The notes below the pieces were generated by a model. The model saw only the letters and a program-made list of their open reading frames with translations. It did no database searches and was not told where the DNA came from. Both the position numbers and the translations under genes were made by a program. Below are positions 35,273 through 43,553 of a stretch of DNA of 64,000 nucleotides, piece after piece (positions within the stretch are counted from its first letter, which is position 1; every line of letters starts with the position of its first letter). This DNA is from Mucilaginibacter sp. OK283 (GTDB lineage Bacteria > Bacteroidota > Bacteroidia > Sphingobacteriales > Sphingobacteriaceae), in NCBI RefSeq assembly GCF_900110415.1, contig NZ_FODR01000002.1, positions 434,001-498,000 of the forward strand, read 5' to 3'.

Positions 35273-35347
35273 AACCTGCTCTTTAATTCAGCACTCAAAT
35301 GTGGCTGTAAAGCGGGTGACAAACAAATGATATAAAGTAATATCCGA

Positions 35348-36247
35348 TTACTTTAAGTTATAATTGGCCAGGCAGAAACGTTTAAAAAGTTCAATCAGTT
35401 TGCTGTTTTTTCCATGCAGCTGGATGAACTGGAAGGTGCGGAAAATCTCGAGCCCTTTTATATCGATAATGCTCAGCTCGTTATATTTTAACTCGCTTAC
35501 TACCGATTGGATGGACAGGAAAGTAGCTGTATCTGAGTATAAAAGGTATTGTTTTATGGCGATGCTGCTCTCCAGCTGAATCTCGATGTTCAGGTCTTTG
35601 GGGCTGATCTGCACACTTGCCAAAGCATCGTAGATCACATCCAGGGTACCTGATCCGGCCTCGCGCAAAACAAGGGGGATATCTAATAACTGCTTCGGGC
35701 TTATTTCGGCCTTTTTTGATAACTTATTGTTTGCCCTGGTTACCAACACTATCTCATCCTTGGCAAATGGCGAATAGGCCAGCTGGGGTGAGTGGGACGA
35801 GCCTTCGATGATGGCAATGTCCAGCTTCTCGTCCATAATCATTTGCGAAACCTGGTCGGTATTGGCTTGTATAAAGTTGAAAGTGATTTCGGGGTAAGTT
35901 TTCTTGAACAGCGCCAATATTTTGGGCAAAATGGTTTGGGCTACCGTAGTGCTGGCCCCGATGTGCAGGGTTCCCGCCTCGATGTTGTTGAGCTGCGCCA
36001 GTTCGGTTTCAAGAGCGCTATAAGTTTGAAAAATCTTATCGGCGTAATGTACCAATACTTTGCCGGCCGTAGTAAGCACAATGTTGTTTCCGTTGCGCTT
36101 AAACAGCTGCACATTAAGCTGCTGCTCCAGCTCCTTAATATGCTTGGTAACGGCAGGCTGGGTAATAAACAGCTCGTTAGCCGCTTTGGTAAAGCTAAGC
36201 CGCTGCGCAACCGTATAAAATACCTTTAACCGAAAATCGAAGATCAT
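35348..36247 (-). CDS. LysR family transcriptional regulator (CysB/CbbR-like)
   Basis: A 299-residue LysR-type regulator. The winged helix at residues 1-60 reads LKVFYTVAQRLSFTKAANEL, FITQPAVTKHIKELEQQLNV, QLFKRNGNNIVLTTAG. The effector domain follows (LHIGASTTVAQTILPKILAL). It is encoded just upstream of the ferredoxin reductase and ferredoxin and may control them; unlike most LysR genes it is not divergent from its apparent target. Confidence 0.9.
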   Translation of the reverse strand: MIFDFRLKVFYTVAQRLSFTKAANELFITQPAVTKHIKELEQQLNVQLFKRNGNNIVLTTAGKVLVHYADKIFQTYSALETELAQLNNIEAGTLHIGASTTVAQTILPKILALFKKTYPEITFNFIQANTDQVSQMIMDEKLDIAIIEGSSHSPQLAYSPFAKDEIVLVTRANNKLSKKAEISPKQLLDIPLVLREAGSGTLDVIYDALASVQISPKDLNIEIQLESSIAIKQYLLYSDTATFLSIQSVVSELKYNELSIIDIKGLEIFRTFQFIQLHGKNSKLIELFKRFCLANYNLK

Positions 36248-36292
36248 TGGGTTAAAGGTAAGGGTTTAATTTTTAACCGGGAAACTGTGTGT

Positions 36293-36380
36293 ACCGGTAC
36301 GGGGTGAAACACCCTGGTACGCCCTGAGACGCCCTGGTACGCCCTGAAACACCCTGGTACGGGGTGAAACACCCAGGTAC
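36293..36380. repeat. Four 20-bp tandem repeats with internal hairpins
   Basis: From 36301 to 36380 the sequence is four exact 20-bp units ending in CCCTGGTAC (last one CCCAGGTAC). Units 1 and 4 begin GGGGTGAAACACCC, itself a 5-bp stem around AAA; units 2 and 3 begin GCCCTGARACGCCC or GCCCTGAAACACCC. The palindrome GTACCGGTAC (36291-36300) precedes them. There are no spacers, so it is not CRISPR; it resembles an iteron or operator array. Confidence 0.85.
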
Positions 36381-36577
36381 ACCTGCAATTGTTGGATTTT
36401 AAAATATTAAAAAGAGCAAGGGAATAGCACGATTCCTCACTTGCAAAGGGGAGGTAGGGGTTAAATCAGGCGGTCAGGTCGCCTTGTAATCTGTTGTGCG
36501 GCGAAACCCATCCCTGCCTTTGCGCTCAATTTCAACCGCACTTTAACTCTTGATTCTTAACTCTTGGCTCTTCTCCC
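36381..36577. other. Spacer between the tandem repeats and the thioesterase gene
   Basis: About 200 bp with no gene and no notable structure apart from TTAACTCTTGATTCTTAACTCTTGG, whose TTAACTCTTG words repeat twice directly before the promoter. Confidence 0.4.
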
Positions 36578-36585
36578 TATATTTG
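36578..36585 (+). promoter_or_regulatory. -7 element four bases before the thioesterase ATG
   Basis: TATATTTG is a perfect TAnnTTTG; the ATG follows after CACC, implying a leaderless transcript. Confidence 0.55.
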
Positions 36586-36589
36586 CACC

Positions 36590-37129
36590 ATGACAGGAAA
36601 ATCGCCCAAAGAATCATATACCATCATGAATGAACTGGTATTGCCTAATGATACCAATACATTAAACAACCTGATGGGTGGGCGCCTGCTGCACTGGATG
36701 GATATTGCCGCCGCCATATCGGCACAAAAACATTGTAACCGTATTGTGGTTACGGCCTCGGTTGATAATGTATCGTTCCAGGCGCCGGTTAAACTGGGCG
36801 ATGTAATTAGTATTGAAGCCAGGGTAACCCGCGCTTTTACCACTTCGGTTGAAGTAAGAATGGATGTTTGGGCTCAAAATATTCCATCGGGGACCAAAGT
36901 TAAAAGCAACGAGGCCTATTATACTTTTGTAGCCTTAGATAACGACGGACAAAAAACCCAGGTGCCGGCATCATTGCCCGAAACTGACGAAGAAATAGCT
37001 TTGTACGAAGGCGCACTTCGCCGCCGCCAGCTGCGGTTAATACTGGGTGGCAAAATGCAGGCCAACGACGCAACCGAACTGAAAGCCTTGTTTTTTGGCG
37101 AGCAATTGCCCCTGAATTTGAAAGATTAA
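36590..37129 (+). CDS. Acyl-CoA thioesterase (hot-dog fold, YciA/BFIT-like)
   Basis: A 179-residue hot-dog thioesterase. The active-site helix is NLMGGRLLHWMDIAAAISAQ (catalytic Asp in HWMD, about residue 38), followed by strands VVTASVDNVSFQAPVKLGDV and SVEVRMDVWAQN. It hydrolyses acyl-CoA esters in the cytoplasm. The C-terminal ~50 residues extend beyond the minimal domain, as in other Bacteroidota homologues. Confidence 0.9.
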   Translation: MTGKSPKESYTIMNELVLPNDTNTLNNLMGGRLLHWMDIAAAISAQKHCNRIVVTASVDNVSFQAPVKLGDVISIEARVTRAFTTSVEVRMDVWAQNIPSGTKVKSNEAYYTFVALDNDGQKTQVPASLPETDEEIALYEGALRRRQLRLILGGKMQANDATELKALFFGEQLPLNLKD

Positions 37130-37190
37130 TTTTAGTAACAATTGCGGCCCGGCTGAGTCAAAAGGATATCAACTTAAAAATTAACCGGCC

Positions 37191-37394
37191 ATGAGATACT
37201 TTCTGTGCTTTTTATTTCCGCCGCTGGCCATTTTAACAACCGGCCGTATTGGTGCATTTATACTCAATATATTTTTAACCCTGTTTTTCTGGATCCCCGG
37301 CGTAATTCACTCCATACTGGTCACCAGCGATTATTATGATGCGCGCAGGCACCGCCAGCTAATGCGCGCCACACGCAGGGCACGATATTGGTAA
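37191..37394 (+). CDS. YqaE/Pmp3 family small membrane protein
   Basis: A 67-residue protein with two hydrophobic helices (residues 2-22 and 24-45) and the Pmp3 signature PPLAILTTGRIGAFILNIFL, FWIPGVIHSILV. A basic tail (ARRHRQLMRATRRARYW) follows. Homologues affect membrane potential and salt tolerance. It follows the thioesterase by 61 bp. Confidence 0.9.
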   Translation: MRYFLCFLFPPLAILTTGRIGAFILNIFLTLFFWIPGVIHSILVTSDYYDARRHRQLMRATRRARYW

Positions 37395-37757
37395 TTGGGT
37401 TTCATGTGAATGGTTGATTAGGCGAGTGGTTTTTAATATGTTTTAAACAGGCTGCCCTGGCTTGTTGTATTTTATCGGGATAGTTTCCTGGTTTCCCGGC
37501 TATTCCTTTTTATTTTCTTTTTGATAATAAAAATTCCTTTACGTAATTATACTTAACTAATAATTAGTATTACTACCTGTGCACTCAGGTAGTGTCCCTC
37601 TTTTCGTGCTTTGTATTGCCTCCTAATTTTACCCCGTAAATAATCCAGGAGTAAGCAAAAATCCCTTGATGTTAATTGTACCTGTAATACATCATTAAAC
37701 AGAGTAGCACCCGTGAGCCGAAAAGGGAATTAGAGTAGGCACCAAATTATCTATCTT
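37395..37757. other. Intergenic region before the 1044-aa gene
   Basis: 363 bp without a gene. One hairpin with an 8-bp stem (ACTACCTG at 37572-37579, CAGGTAGT at 37586-37593) may end the upstream transcript. AT-rich otherwise. Confidence 0.4.
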
Positions 37758-40700
37758 ATGGGAAAGATCCACACAAACGCCGGCAAAACAGGTGTACAAC
37801 AAAATGCCGGCGATGAAGAAATGGTTATTACGCCGGGCGGGCCACGTCCAAAATCAATGGTTCATTATATTGAACCGGGGCATCATGTTAGCAGCGAAGG
37901 CGGCCGGTTAAAAATGATCCACACGGCCACTGCCAAAGTGGTTAAAGATTTTGGCGAAATACCCAAACATAATAAGCAATCAGAAAGCCGGGTAGTTAGG
38001 GCAAAGCCTTTAAATAAGTTAGGTGGCGGCGCTACGCCAGGCCCTATAACCGATGGCTGGATAATAAATTCCGAATGGACTAATACTACCGGCAACCCGA
38101 TAAGCTACTTCAGCTCAAAATGGGTTGTTCCGCCGGCGCCTGCTACAGATAACGGGCAGCTTGTTTATCTTTTTAATGGCATCCAGCAAACCAATTCGGG
38201 GCCGTTTATCCTCCAACCTGTTTTACAATGGGGTAATTCACCAGCCGGCGGCGGCAGCAACTGGGCAATTACCAATTGGTATGTTGATGGGCAGGGCGGC
38301 CTTGCTTTACATGGCTCATTGGTAAATGTAAACCCCGGCGATGAATTGCAGGGAGTGATGACTTTAACAGGGCAATCGGGCGGTACATGTGATTACCTGT
38401 CGTCATTTATTGGCAATCCGACTGCCGACTTAACAGTTACCGGTATCGATGAGCTTAAATGGGCCAATGAAACCCTTGAATGTTACGGATTTTCGGCATT
38501 TTCTGATTATCCGGATACCGATTTGACAGCCTTTTACGATATCGAAATAAAGCTAAGAACATCCAATTCGCCGGTAACCGATGTGGAAGCCAACATCAAT
38601 TGGCTGGCCGATAACAGCGTAACGGATAACGGCCAGCAATGCGTAATTGTAAGTAACGATAGCCCCGCGGGCGAAGTTTATTTGTATTACCGGGGTGTAA
38701 CGCAAGGCATGTATTTTGTAACCGATAAAAGTACTTATGGTAAAGATGAAGTTGCCGACGTAATTTCGACAGCCGGCGGTAAATTTACCGATGCATTTTG
38801 GCTGGTACTGGAAGGTTTTACCAAAGACCAGGTTACCAAAGATCAGCCATCGGCCCTTCATCCGGCCCTGTCAGGAGCATTTAATAGCCTTGCCGGTGTT
38901 ACTATTACGCCAAACCCGGCTAATGTGGAGTATGAGGACCCTGCGGATTTGCATACCCCACAGCGCATCAGGTACCCTTTTGATGTAACATTCACATCAA
39001 CAAGTATGTTCCCTGCTGTAGGCTCGGCCCCCATATTTGAGCAGTTGAATGCGTCTATAACTATTGAGGGTAATACGTTAAGCGCCATCACTTTATTTGA
39101 GCTGGTATCGGGCGCCGATCCGTATTTCACTAACCTCGATCCTTCAAATTCCCACGATGTATTTTACCTGAGCCAGGACCTGCGGGTGTTTTCGGTAAGC
39201 GCGGGCCATAGCCCGGTTTCGGGCGCGCCGGCATTTACAAGTGATCCGTACACCTCCATTCAAAACTTTTTAGGATTTTTGAATTCAAACACATCCTTTA
39301 CCAATCCGGGTGCGGCTGATCCTTTAAATGCCCTGCCGGGCCAGTCGGGTTACGAAACCGGCGATTCGTCGGTTACACCTTTGGATGGGGCGTCGCAAAA
39401 AAATTACAATTTTGCCATTGCCCGGGTACGCTTACAGGATGCCGCATTAGCCTCTGCCGATAACGTAAGGGTGTTTTTCCGGCTTTTTGTAGCCCCCTCA
39501 TTTGATACCGATTTTCAGCCTGCAACCACCTACAAAAGTACATTGGGAACCAGCGGGGCCGATAACGGCAAGCCCATATTCCCGTTAGCGTCGGGCGATG
39601 GTATAACAGATCCATCGGGCCAGGCCGTTAAAACTATTCCCTTTTTTGCTACGGATGCCGCCGGTACACATGATTACGATTCGTCGGTAGCCAACGCTAA
39701 TATCCGCAATATAGTTATCCCGGCGGGGCACAATAAAACCTGGGCCTATTTTGGCTGCTACCTGGATGTATACGATGCCGGCAACCAGGCCAAGTTCCCC
39801 GGAACACACCACTGTATTGTAGCCGAGATTGCTTATGACGATGCGCCTATCATCAACTCAGGCGGGGTAACCATGAGCCCCGAAAATTCAGATAAACTGG
39901 CACAGCGCAATTTGCAGATCACTTCATCGGGCAATCCAAGCTATCCCGAAACACATCGTATCCCGCAGGCTTTTGACATGCGCGCAAGCGAGGCCGTTGC
40001 TACCACACCCGGTTTACTGCTTGATTACCCCGACGAACTGATGATTGACTGGGGCAATACGCCGCATGGCAGCGTAGCCAGCCTTTACTGGCCGCAAATT
40101 AACAGTGCCGATGTGCTGCAGCTGGCATCAACGCTGTACAGCACTCATTTATTAGCCGCCGCCGATGCCAACACCATTAAATGCCAGGTTACCAAGGGTG
40201 TTACCTACATCCCAATCCCGGTTGGTACGGGCAAAAATTTTGCCGGCCTGTTTACGCTCGATTTACCGCAAGGGATAACAGTTGGCCAGGAATTTAACAT
40301 CAAGGTGCGCCGTGTAACCTCGCGCAAGCCCGAGCAAATTAATGTTGTTACCGTGCTCAAAGAGAGCCACGGGGCCATTAACGTTGGCGGCAGGGGCAAG
40401 CCCATGCGTAACTGGCGGTATATTACCGGCACCTTCCAGGTTAAAATACCGGTAGGTACCGATAAAGCCCTGCTTGGCCCCGAAGAAAATACGCTGGCCA
40501 TTTTAAAATGGAGGCTGGAAAACATGCCGCAACAAAACCGCTGGTACCCCGTGCTGGAAAGATACGTTAGGGATGTTGCCATGCGCGTTGATGGTTTTGG
40601 CGGCAATTCGGTATCTGTTAAACCATCGCTGGATGGTGTGCCAACCAAAATAGCTGTCCACGAAAAACTGGTGGAGTACAGCGGCAAGGTAAGCGAAGTT

Positions 40701-40892
40701 GTTTACAATTGCTTTGGCGACCTGGAGGGTTTTGCACTGGATAAATGCTGTACCAAACCGCATTTATTTAAATGCACCGAAAAATCTGTTGGCGAACTGG
40801 TATCCCGCGCCTGCAAAGAGCGCTGGACGATAGCGGTGTTTGTAAACGAAAAACAGGACGATAAGATCTGCGAGATCAGGGTATATCCCTGA
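37758..40892 (+). CDS. Large uncharacterised protein with eqolisin-like segment, 1044 aa
   Basis: I do not recognise the full protein. It lacks a signal peptide. Residues ~20-45 (EMVITPGGPRPKSMVHYIEP) form a conserved-looking head. Residues ~100-280 resemble the peptidase G1 (eqolisin) beta-sandwich: SSKWVVPPAP, LVYLFNGIQQ, ILQPVLQWG and LVNVNPGDELQG correspond in order to the W-x-V-P, G-I-D-G, I-L-Q-x-G and pGD blocks of that family. The catalytic Gln is matched (Q153); the catalytic Glu is not obvious (NWYVDG where WYEW is usual), so it may be inactive or bind glycans. The remaining 750 residues are beta-rich with no known motif, ending with a Cys-containing region (DKCCTKPHLFKC). It could be cargo of a signal-less secretion route. 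Confidence 0.75.
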   Translation: MGKIHTNAGKTGVQQNAGDEEMVITPGGPRPKSMVHYIEPGHHVSSEGGRLKMIHTATAKVVKDFGEIPKHNKQSESRVVRAKPLNKLGGGATPGPITDGWIINSEWTNTTGNPISYFSSKWVVPPAPATDNGQLVYLFNGIQQTNSGPFILQPVLQWGNSPAGGGSNWAITNWYVDGQGGLALHGSLVNVNPGDELQGVMTLTGQSGGTCDYLSSFIGNPTADLTVTGIDELKWANETLECYGFSAFSDYPDTDLTAFYDIEIKLRTSNSPVTDVEANINWLADNSVTDNGQQCVIVSNDSPAGEVYLYYRGVTQGMYFVTDKSTYGKDEVADVISTAGGKFTDAFWLVLEGFTKDQVTKDQPSALHPALSGAFNSLAGVTITPNPANVEYEDPADLHTPQRIRYPFDVTFTSTSMFPAVGSAPIFEQLNASITIEGNTLSAITLFELVSGADPYFTNLDPSNSHDVFYLSQDLRVFSVSAGHSPVSGAPAFTSDPYTSIQNFLGFLNSNTSFTNPGAADPLNALPGQSGYETGDSSVTPLDGASQKNYNFAIARVRLQDAALASADNVRVFFRLFVAPSFDTDFQPATTYKSTLGTSGADNGKPIFPLASGDGITDPSGQAVKTIPFFATDAAGTHDYDSSVANANIRNIVIPAGHNKTWAYFGCYLDVYDAGNQAKFPGTHHCIVAEIAYDDAPIINSGGVTMSPENSDKLAQRNLQITSSGNPSYPETHRIPQAFDMRASEAVATTPGLLLDYPDELMIDWGNTPHGSVASLYWPQINSADVLQLASTLYSTHLLAAADANTIKCQVTKGVTYIPIPVGTGKNFAGLFTLDLPQGITVGQEFNIKVRRVTSRKPEQINVVTVLKESHGAINVGGRGKPMRNWRYITGTFQVKIPVGTDKALLGPEENTLAILKWRLENMPQQNRWYPVLERYVRDVAMRVDGFGGNSVSVKPSLDGVPTKIAVHEKLVEYSGKVSEVVYNCFGDLEGFALDKCCTKPHLFKCTEKSVGELVSRACKERWTIAVFVNEKQDDKICEIRVYP

Positions 40893-40914
40893 TTGAGATA
40901 GCTTTATCAGGTGC

Positions 40915-40940
40915 AAAGGCTGGCCGTAAGGTCGGCTTTT
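40915..40940 (+). terminator. Terminator after the 1044-aa gene
   Basis: An 11-bp stem with wobble pairs (40915-40925 with 40930-40940) and a GTAA tetraloop, ending in TTTT. Confidence 0.7.
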
Positions 40941-40982
40941 GTGTTTTATAGCCGGTTTGGAAAAAAAAGCCCCATCGCACAC

Positions 40983-41036
40983 ACAAGGTTTAAGCCCAAT
41001 CCAACTCAATCAACTTAATCCAACCTAATCAACCAT
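40983..41036. repeat. CAACTTAATC-type short tandem repeat
   Basis: Degenerate tandem words CCAATCCAACTCAATCAACTTAATCC lie just before the response regulator gene. The same words occur at 51163-51406. Confidence 0.65.
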
Positions 41037-41063
41037 TCACCAAAATTTCCCATATTTGCCCCG

Positions 41064-42410
41064 ATGCAAAAAGGTAAGCTATTAATTATTGACGATGAGG
41101 AACGCCTGCGTAACCTGATGGCCCGCATTTTGCAATTGGAAGGCCATGAGGTAATTACCGCAGGTACGGGCAAAGAAGGGCTGCGTAAATTACAGCAGGA
41201 GAATATCCAGGTTGTTTTGAGCGATGTTAAGCTGCCCGATACTGATGGTATTACGCTTACCGATACCATTAAAAAAGCATACCCATCTACCGAGGTTATT
41301 GTACTTACCGCCTATGGTACCATCAACGATGGCGTAAAGGCCATTAAGGCGGGCGCCTTTGATTATATCACCAAGGGCGATGATAACGAAAAGATAATCC
41401 CGCTGGTAAGTAAAGCCATGGATAAGGCCCTGCTGCAGCAAAAGGTACTGGAACTGCAAAGTAAACTGAACGATAAATTTGGGTTCGATAGGCTGATTGG
41501 CAGATCAACAGCCATTAGCGATGTTATTAAGCTGGCCCAAAAAGTAGCGCTAACCGATACCACTGTTTTACTATTGGGCGAAACCGGTACCGGGAAAGAG
41601 ATTTTTGCCGAGGCCATTCACCAGGCCAGTAACCGTAATACCAAATCGTTTGTGGCGGTAAACTGTAGCGCCTTTACCAAAGAGTTACTGGAGAGCGAAC
41701 TGTTTGGCCATAAAGCCGGCTCATTTACCGGTGCTGTTAAGGATAAAAAAGGATTGTTTGAGGAAGCATCGGGCGGTACCATATTTTTAGATGAAATTGG
41801 CGAGCTTGACCACGACCTGCAAGCCAAACTGCTCCGTGTGCTGGAATCACAACAGTTTTTAAAAATTGGCGATACTAAACCTACCCAGGTTAATGTACGC
41901 ATACTGGCGGCCACCAACCGCAACCTGCAAACCGAAATTAACGACGGCCATTTCCGGTCGGATTTGTTTTACCGTTTATCTGTTTTCCAGATCACGCTAC
42001 CCCCATTGCGCGAGCGTAAAAAAGACATCAAGTTACTGGGCGAGTATTTTATGCAATACTTTGCCCTGAAAGTTAAAAAGCAGGTAAACCAGCTTAGCGA
42101 CGAGTTTGTAAGCAAACTGGAAGCCTATAACTGGCCTGGCAACATCCGCGAGTTTAAAAACGTAATTGAACGCGCCGTAATTCTCACCGATAATAATATT
42201 CTGGACGAGAGCCTGCTGCCTTACGAAATTCAGCAGCAACAGGTAAAAGCAGGGGCACCTATCTCGGCATTTGATCTTTCATCCGTTGAGAAACTCCATA
42301 TTCAGCGGGTACTCAACCACACCCATGGCAATCGGGCCGAGGCTGCCAATTTGTTGAATATTGGGGTGGCTACGTTGTATAGGAAGTTGAAGGAGTATGG
42401 GTTGGAATAA
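41064..42410 (+). CDS. Sigma-54-dependent response regulator, NtrC family
   Basis: A 448-residue regulator. The receiver domain (1-120) has the acidic pair DD at 10-11, phosphoacceptor Asp54 in LSDVKLPDTDG, and the Lys in YITKGD. The AAA+ domain (about 140-370) has Walker A GETGTGKEIF, the sigma-54 loop as GSFTGA (instead of GAFTGA) and Walker B GGTIFLDEIGEL. A Fis-type helix-turn-helix ends the protein (HTHGNRAEAANLLNIGVATL). No histidine kinase is encoded next to it, so it is an orphan here. A near-consensus -7 element (CATATTTG, 41051-41058) sits 5 nt before the ATG. Confidence 0.93.
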   Translation: MQKGKLLIIDDEERLRNLMARILQLEGHEVITAGTGKEGLRKLQQENIQVVLSDVKLPDTDGITLTDTIKKAYPSTEVIVLTAYGTINDGVKAIKAGAFDYITKGDDNEKIIPLVSKAMDKALLQQKVLELQSKLNDKFGFDRLIGRSTAISDVIKLAQKVALTDTTVLLLGETGTGKEIFAEAIHQASNRNTKSFVAVNCSAFTKELLESELFGHKAGSFTGAVKDKKGLFEEASGGTIFLDEIGELDHDLQAKLLRVLESQQFLKIGDTKPTQVNVRILAATNRNLQTEINDGHFRSDLFYRLSVFQITLPPLRERKKDIKLLGEYFMQYFALKVKKQVNQLSDEFVSKLEAYNWPGNIREFKNVIERAVILTDNNILDESLLPYEIQQQQVKAGAPISAFDLSSVEKLHIQRVLNHTHGNRAEAANLLNIGVATLYRKLKEYGLE

Positions 42411-42435
42411 GGGGAGGAAAACTATCGTCTGCCCA

Positions 42436-42529
42436 CTGTCATGCTGAGGAACGAAGCATCTATTCGCGAACTTTGCTGGTGGTTGTGCATGGCGTACAAT
42501 AGATCCTTCGCTATCGCTCAGGATGACAG
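42436..42529. repeat. Long-hairpin dispersed repeat (CTGTCATGCTGAG type)
   Basis: The left arm CTGTCATGCTGAGGAACGAA pairs with the right arm ending CTCAGGATGACAG, and the inner parts ATCTATT and AATAGAT also pair. It is a MITE-like hairpin of a type often seen between genes in this family. Confidence 0.75.
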
Positions 42530-42540
42530 AAAATGAAACT

Positions 42541-42578
42541 TGCCGCCGCCGCCGCGCCGCCGCGCCGCCGCTGCCGCG
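42541..42578. repeat. GCC-rich microsatellite
   Basis: A run of GCC and GCCGC units lies between the long hairpin and the next repeat. It is GC-rich against an AT-rich surrounding. Confidence 0.7.
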
Positions 42579-42630
42579 AGTTTAAACTCGTGGTAAAACA
42601 TGGTTTCAGCTTTCAGCTGAACTTGTAAGC
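42571..42630. repeat. Dispersed palindromic repeat, copy A
   Basis: The unit starts CTGCCGCGAG, continues with the palindrome GAGTTTAAACTC, then GTGGTAAAACATGGTTTCAGC and TTTCAGCTGAAC. Related copies are at 46721-46795 and 47434-47510. Confidence 0.75.
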
Positions 42631-42701
42631 AAACATGGTTAACAAAGGTTAACACAATTTTGATTTGTTTTTACTTAAATCATTTATAGTCAATGTATTA
42701 T

Positions 42702-42741
42702 GATAAAATCATGGTTAACATGTGTTAACCATGATTTTATC
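42702..42741. repeat. Near-perfect 40-bp palindrome
   Basis: Two perfect 19-bp arms (42702-42720 and 42723-42741, outer words GATAAAATCATGG and CCATGATTTTATC) are separated by only TG. It is followed by TTTTT on the plus strand after one G. GTTAAC occurs in both arms and twice more nearby (42639-42653). It could form a cruciform or act as a terminator. Confidence 0.9.
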
Positions 42742-42787
42742 GTTTTTCGTATTGCCCCGATATGAAACTTAGGGCTGCTGCAATGCC

Positions 42788-42882
42788 GCTTTGCCCCACA
42801 CACCTGCAAAAACTTCCTATGCCCCGCCGCCGCACAGCCCGGCATTGTTTTGCCCGTTTTCGCCCGAAGCTGTTCTGCTGAC
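42788..42882. repeat. 95-bp direct repeat, copy 1
   Basis: Begins GCTTTGCCCCACACACCTGC and ends GAAGCTGTTCTGCTGAC. Copy 2 at 43318-43412 has the same length with about six differences. Confidence 0.85.
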
Positions 42883-43083
42883 AGCCCGGGAAAACGTGGG
42901 CTTATTGCAATGAAAGATACGCAGCTAAAATTCTGCTAATTCCTTAATTCTGCAAGTAATTCTGGTTCAGACAAAGACTGAAGCTGTTCTGCTGACTGGG
43001 ATAAGTAATGTTTTGGGAAACGAGAACCATAAATTATCCTCGCATGTCCTTTGCGCAACTATTTGGTTCCACATGAAACTTTG

Positions 43084-43117
43084 TCATTGCGAGCGCAGCG
43101 TGGCAATCTCGTAACTA
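43084..43117. repeat. GTCATTGCGAG-type dispersed repeat fragment
   Basis: GTCATTGCGAGCGCAGCGTG followed by GCAATCTCGTAAC is the known form of a repeat scattered through many Bacteroidota genomes; only one arm is visible. Confidence 0.5.
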
Positions 43118-43197
43118 TGCAGGGCGAACTATTTAGGAATCGATATTATTTCGTAGAAACCGACAGCATCGGCCCGCTCATTCGCCGCGGGAGGGCT

Positions 43198-43223
43198 GTT
43201 ACTTTGTCTTGATACAAAGTAAC
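43198..43223. repeat. GTTACTTTGT inverted repeat
   Basis: GTTACTTTGT and ACAAAGTAAC form a 10-bp stem with a 6-nt loop in the gene-free region. It is similar to intergenic repeats of related genomes. Confidence 0.65.
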
Positions 43224-43317
43224 CAAAAATCAAGTCAGCAGAAATGCTTCTTTGCGCTCTAGGCCTTTGCCCTGCAAAACGGGCAAAACCTGGGCTGGAA
43301 TTATTTTGCCCCGGCCC

Positions 43318-43412
43318 GCTTAGCCCCACACACGTGCAAAAACTTCCTATGCCCTGCAGCCGCACAGCCCCGCATTGTTTTGCCCGTTTTCACCCGAAGC
43401 TGTTCTGCTGAC
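43318..43412. repeat. 95-bp direct repeat, copy 2
   Basis: Second copy of the sequence at 42788-42882; starts GCTTAGCCCCACACACGTGC. The two flank the shorter repeats listed here, as if part of one duplicated or transposed unit. The end word GAAGCTGTTCTGCTGAC also occurs alone near 42982-42998. Confidence 0.85.
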
Positions 43413-43553
43413 GGGAAGGGGAATAGCCTTTGTAAAGATGGTTACAGGTTGGGCCTGCACTGCACTTTGCGAAATGCTTACGCTAAGGGGGAAGAGTTTT
43501 TTGTAAGAAAAATGATCACAAGTCCTCCTGGCGCAATCTTTACAAAAGACCCG

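Noticed and set aside
36293..36380. CRISPR array
   Set aside because: Units are contiguous, with no variable spacers and no cas genes.
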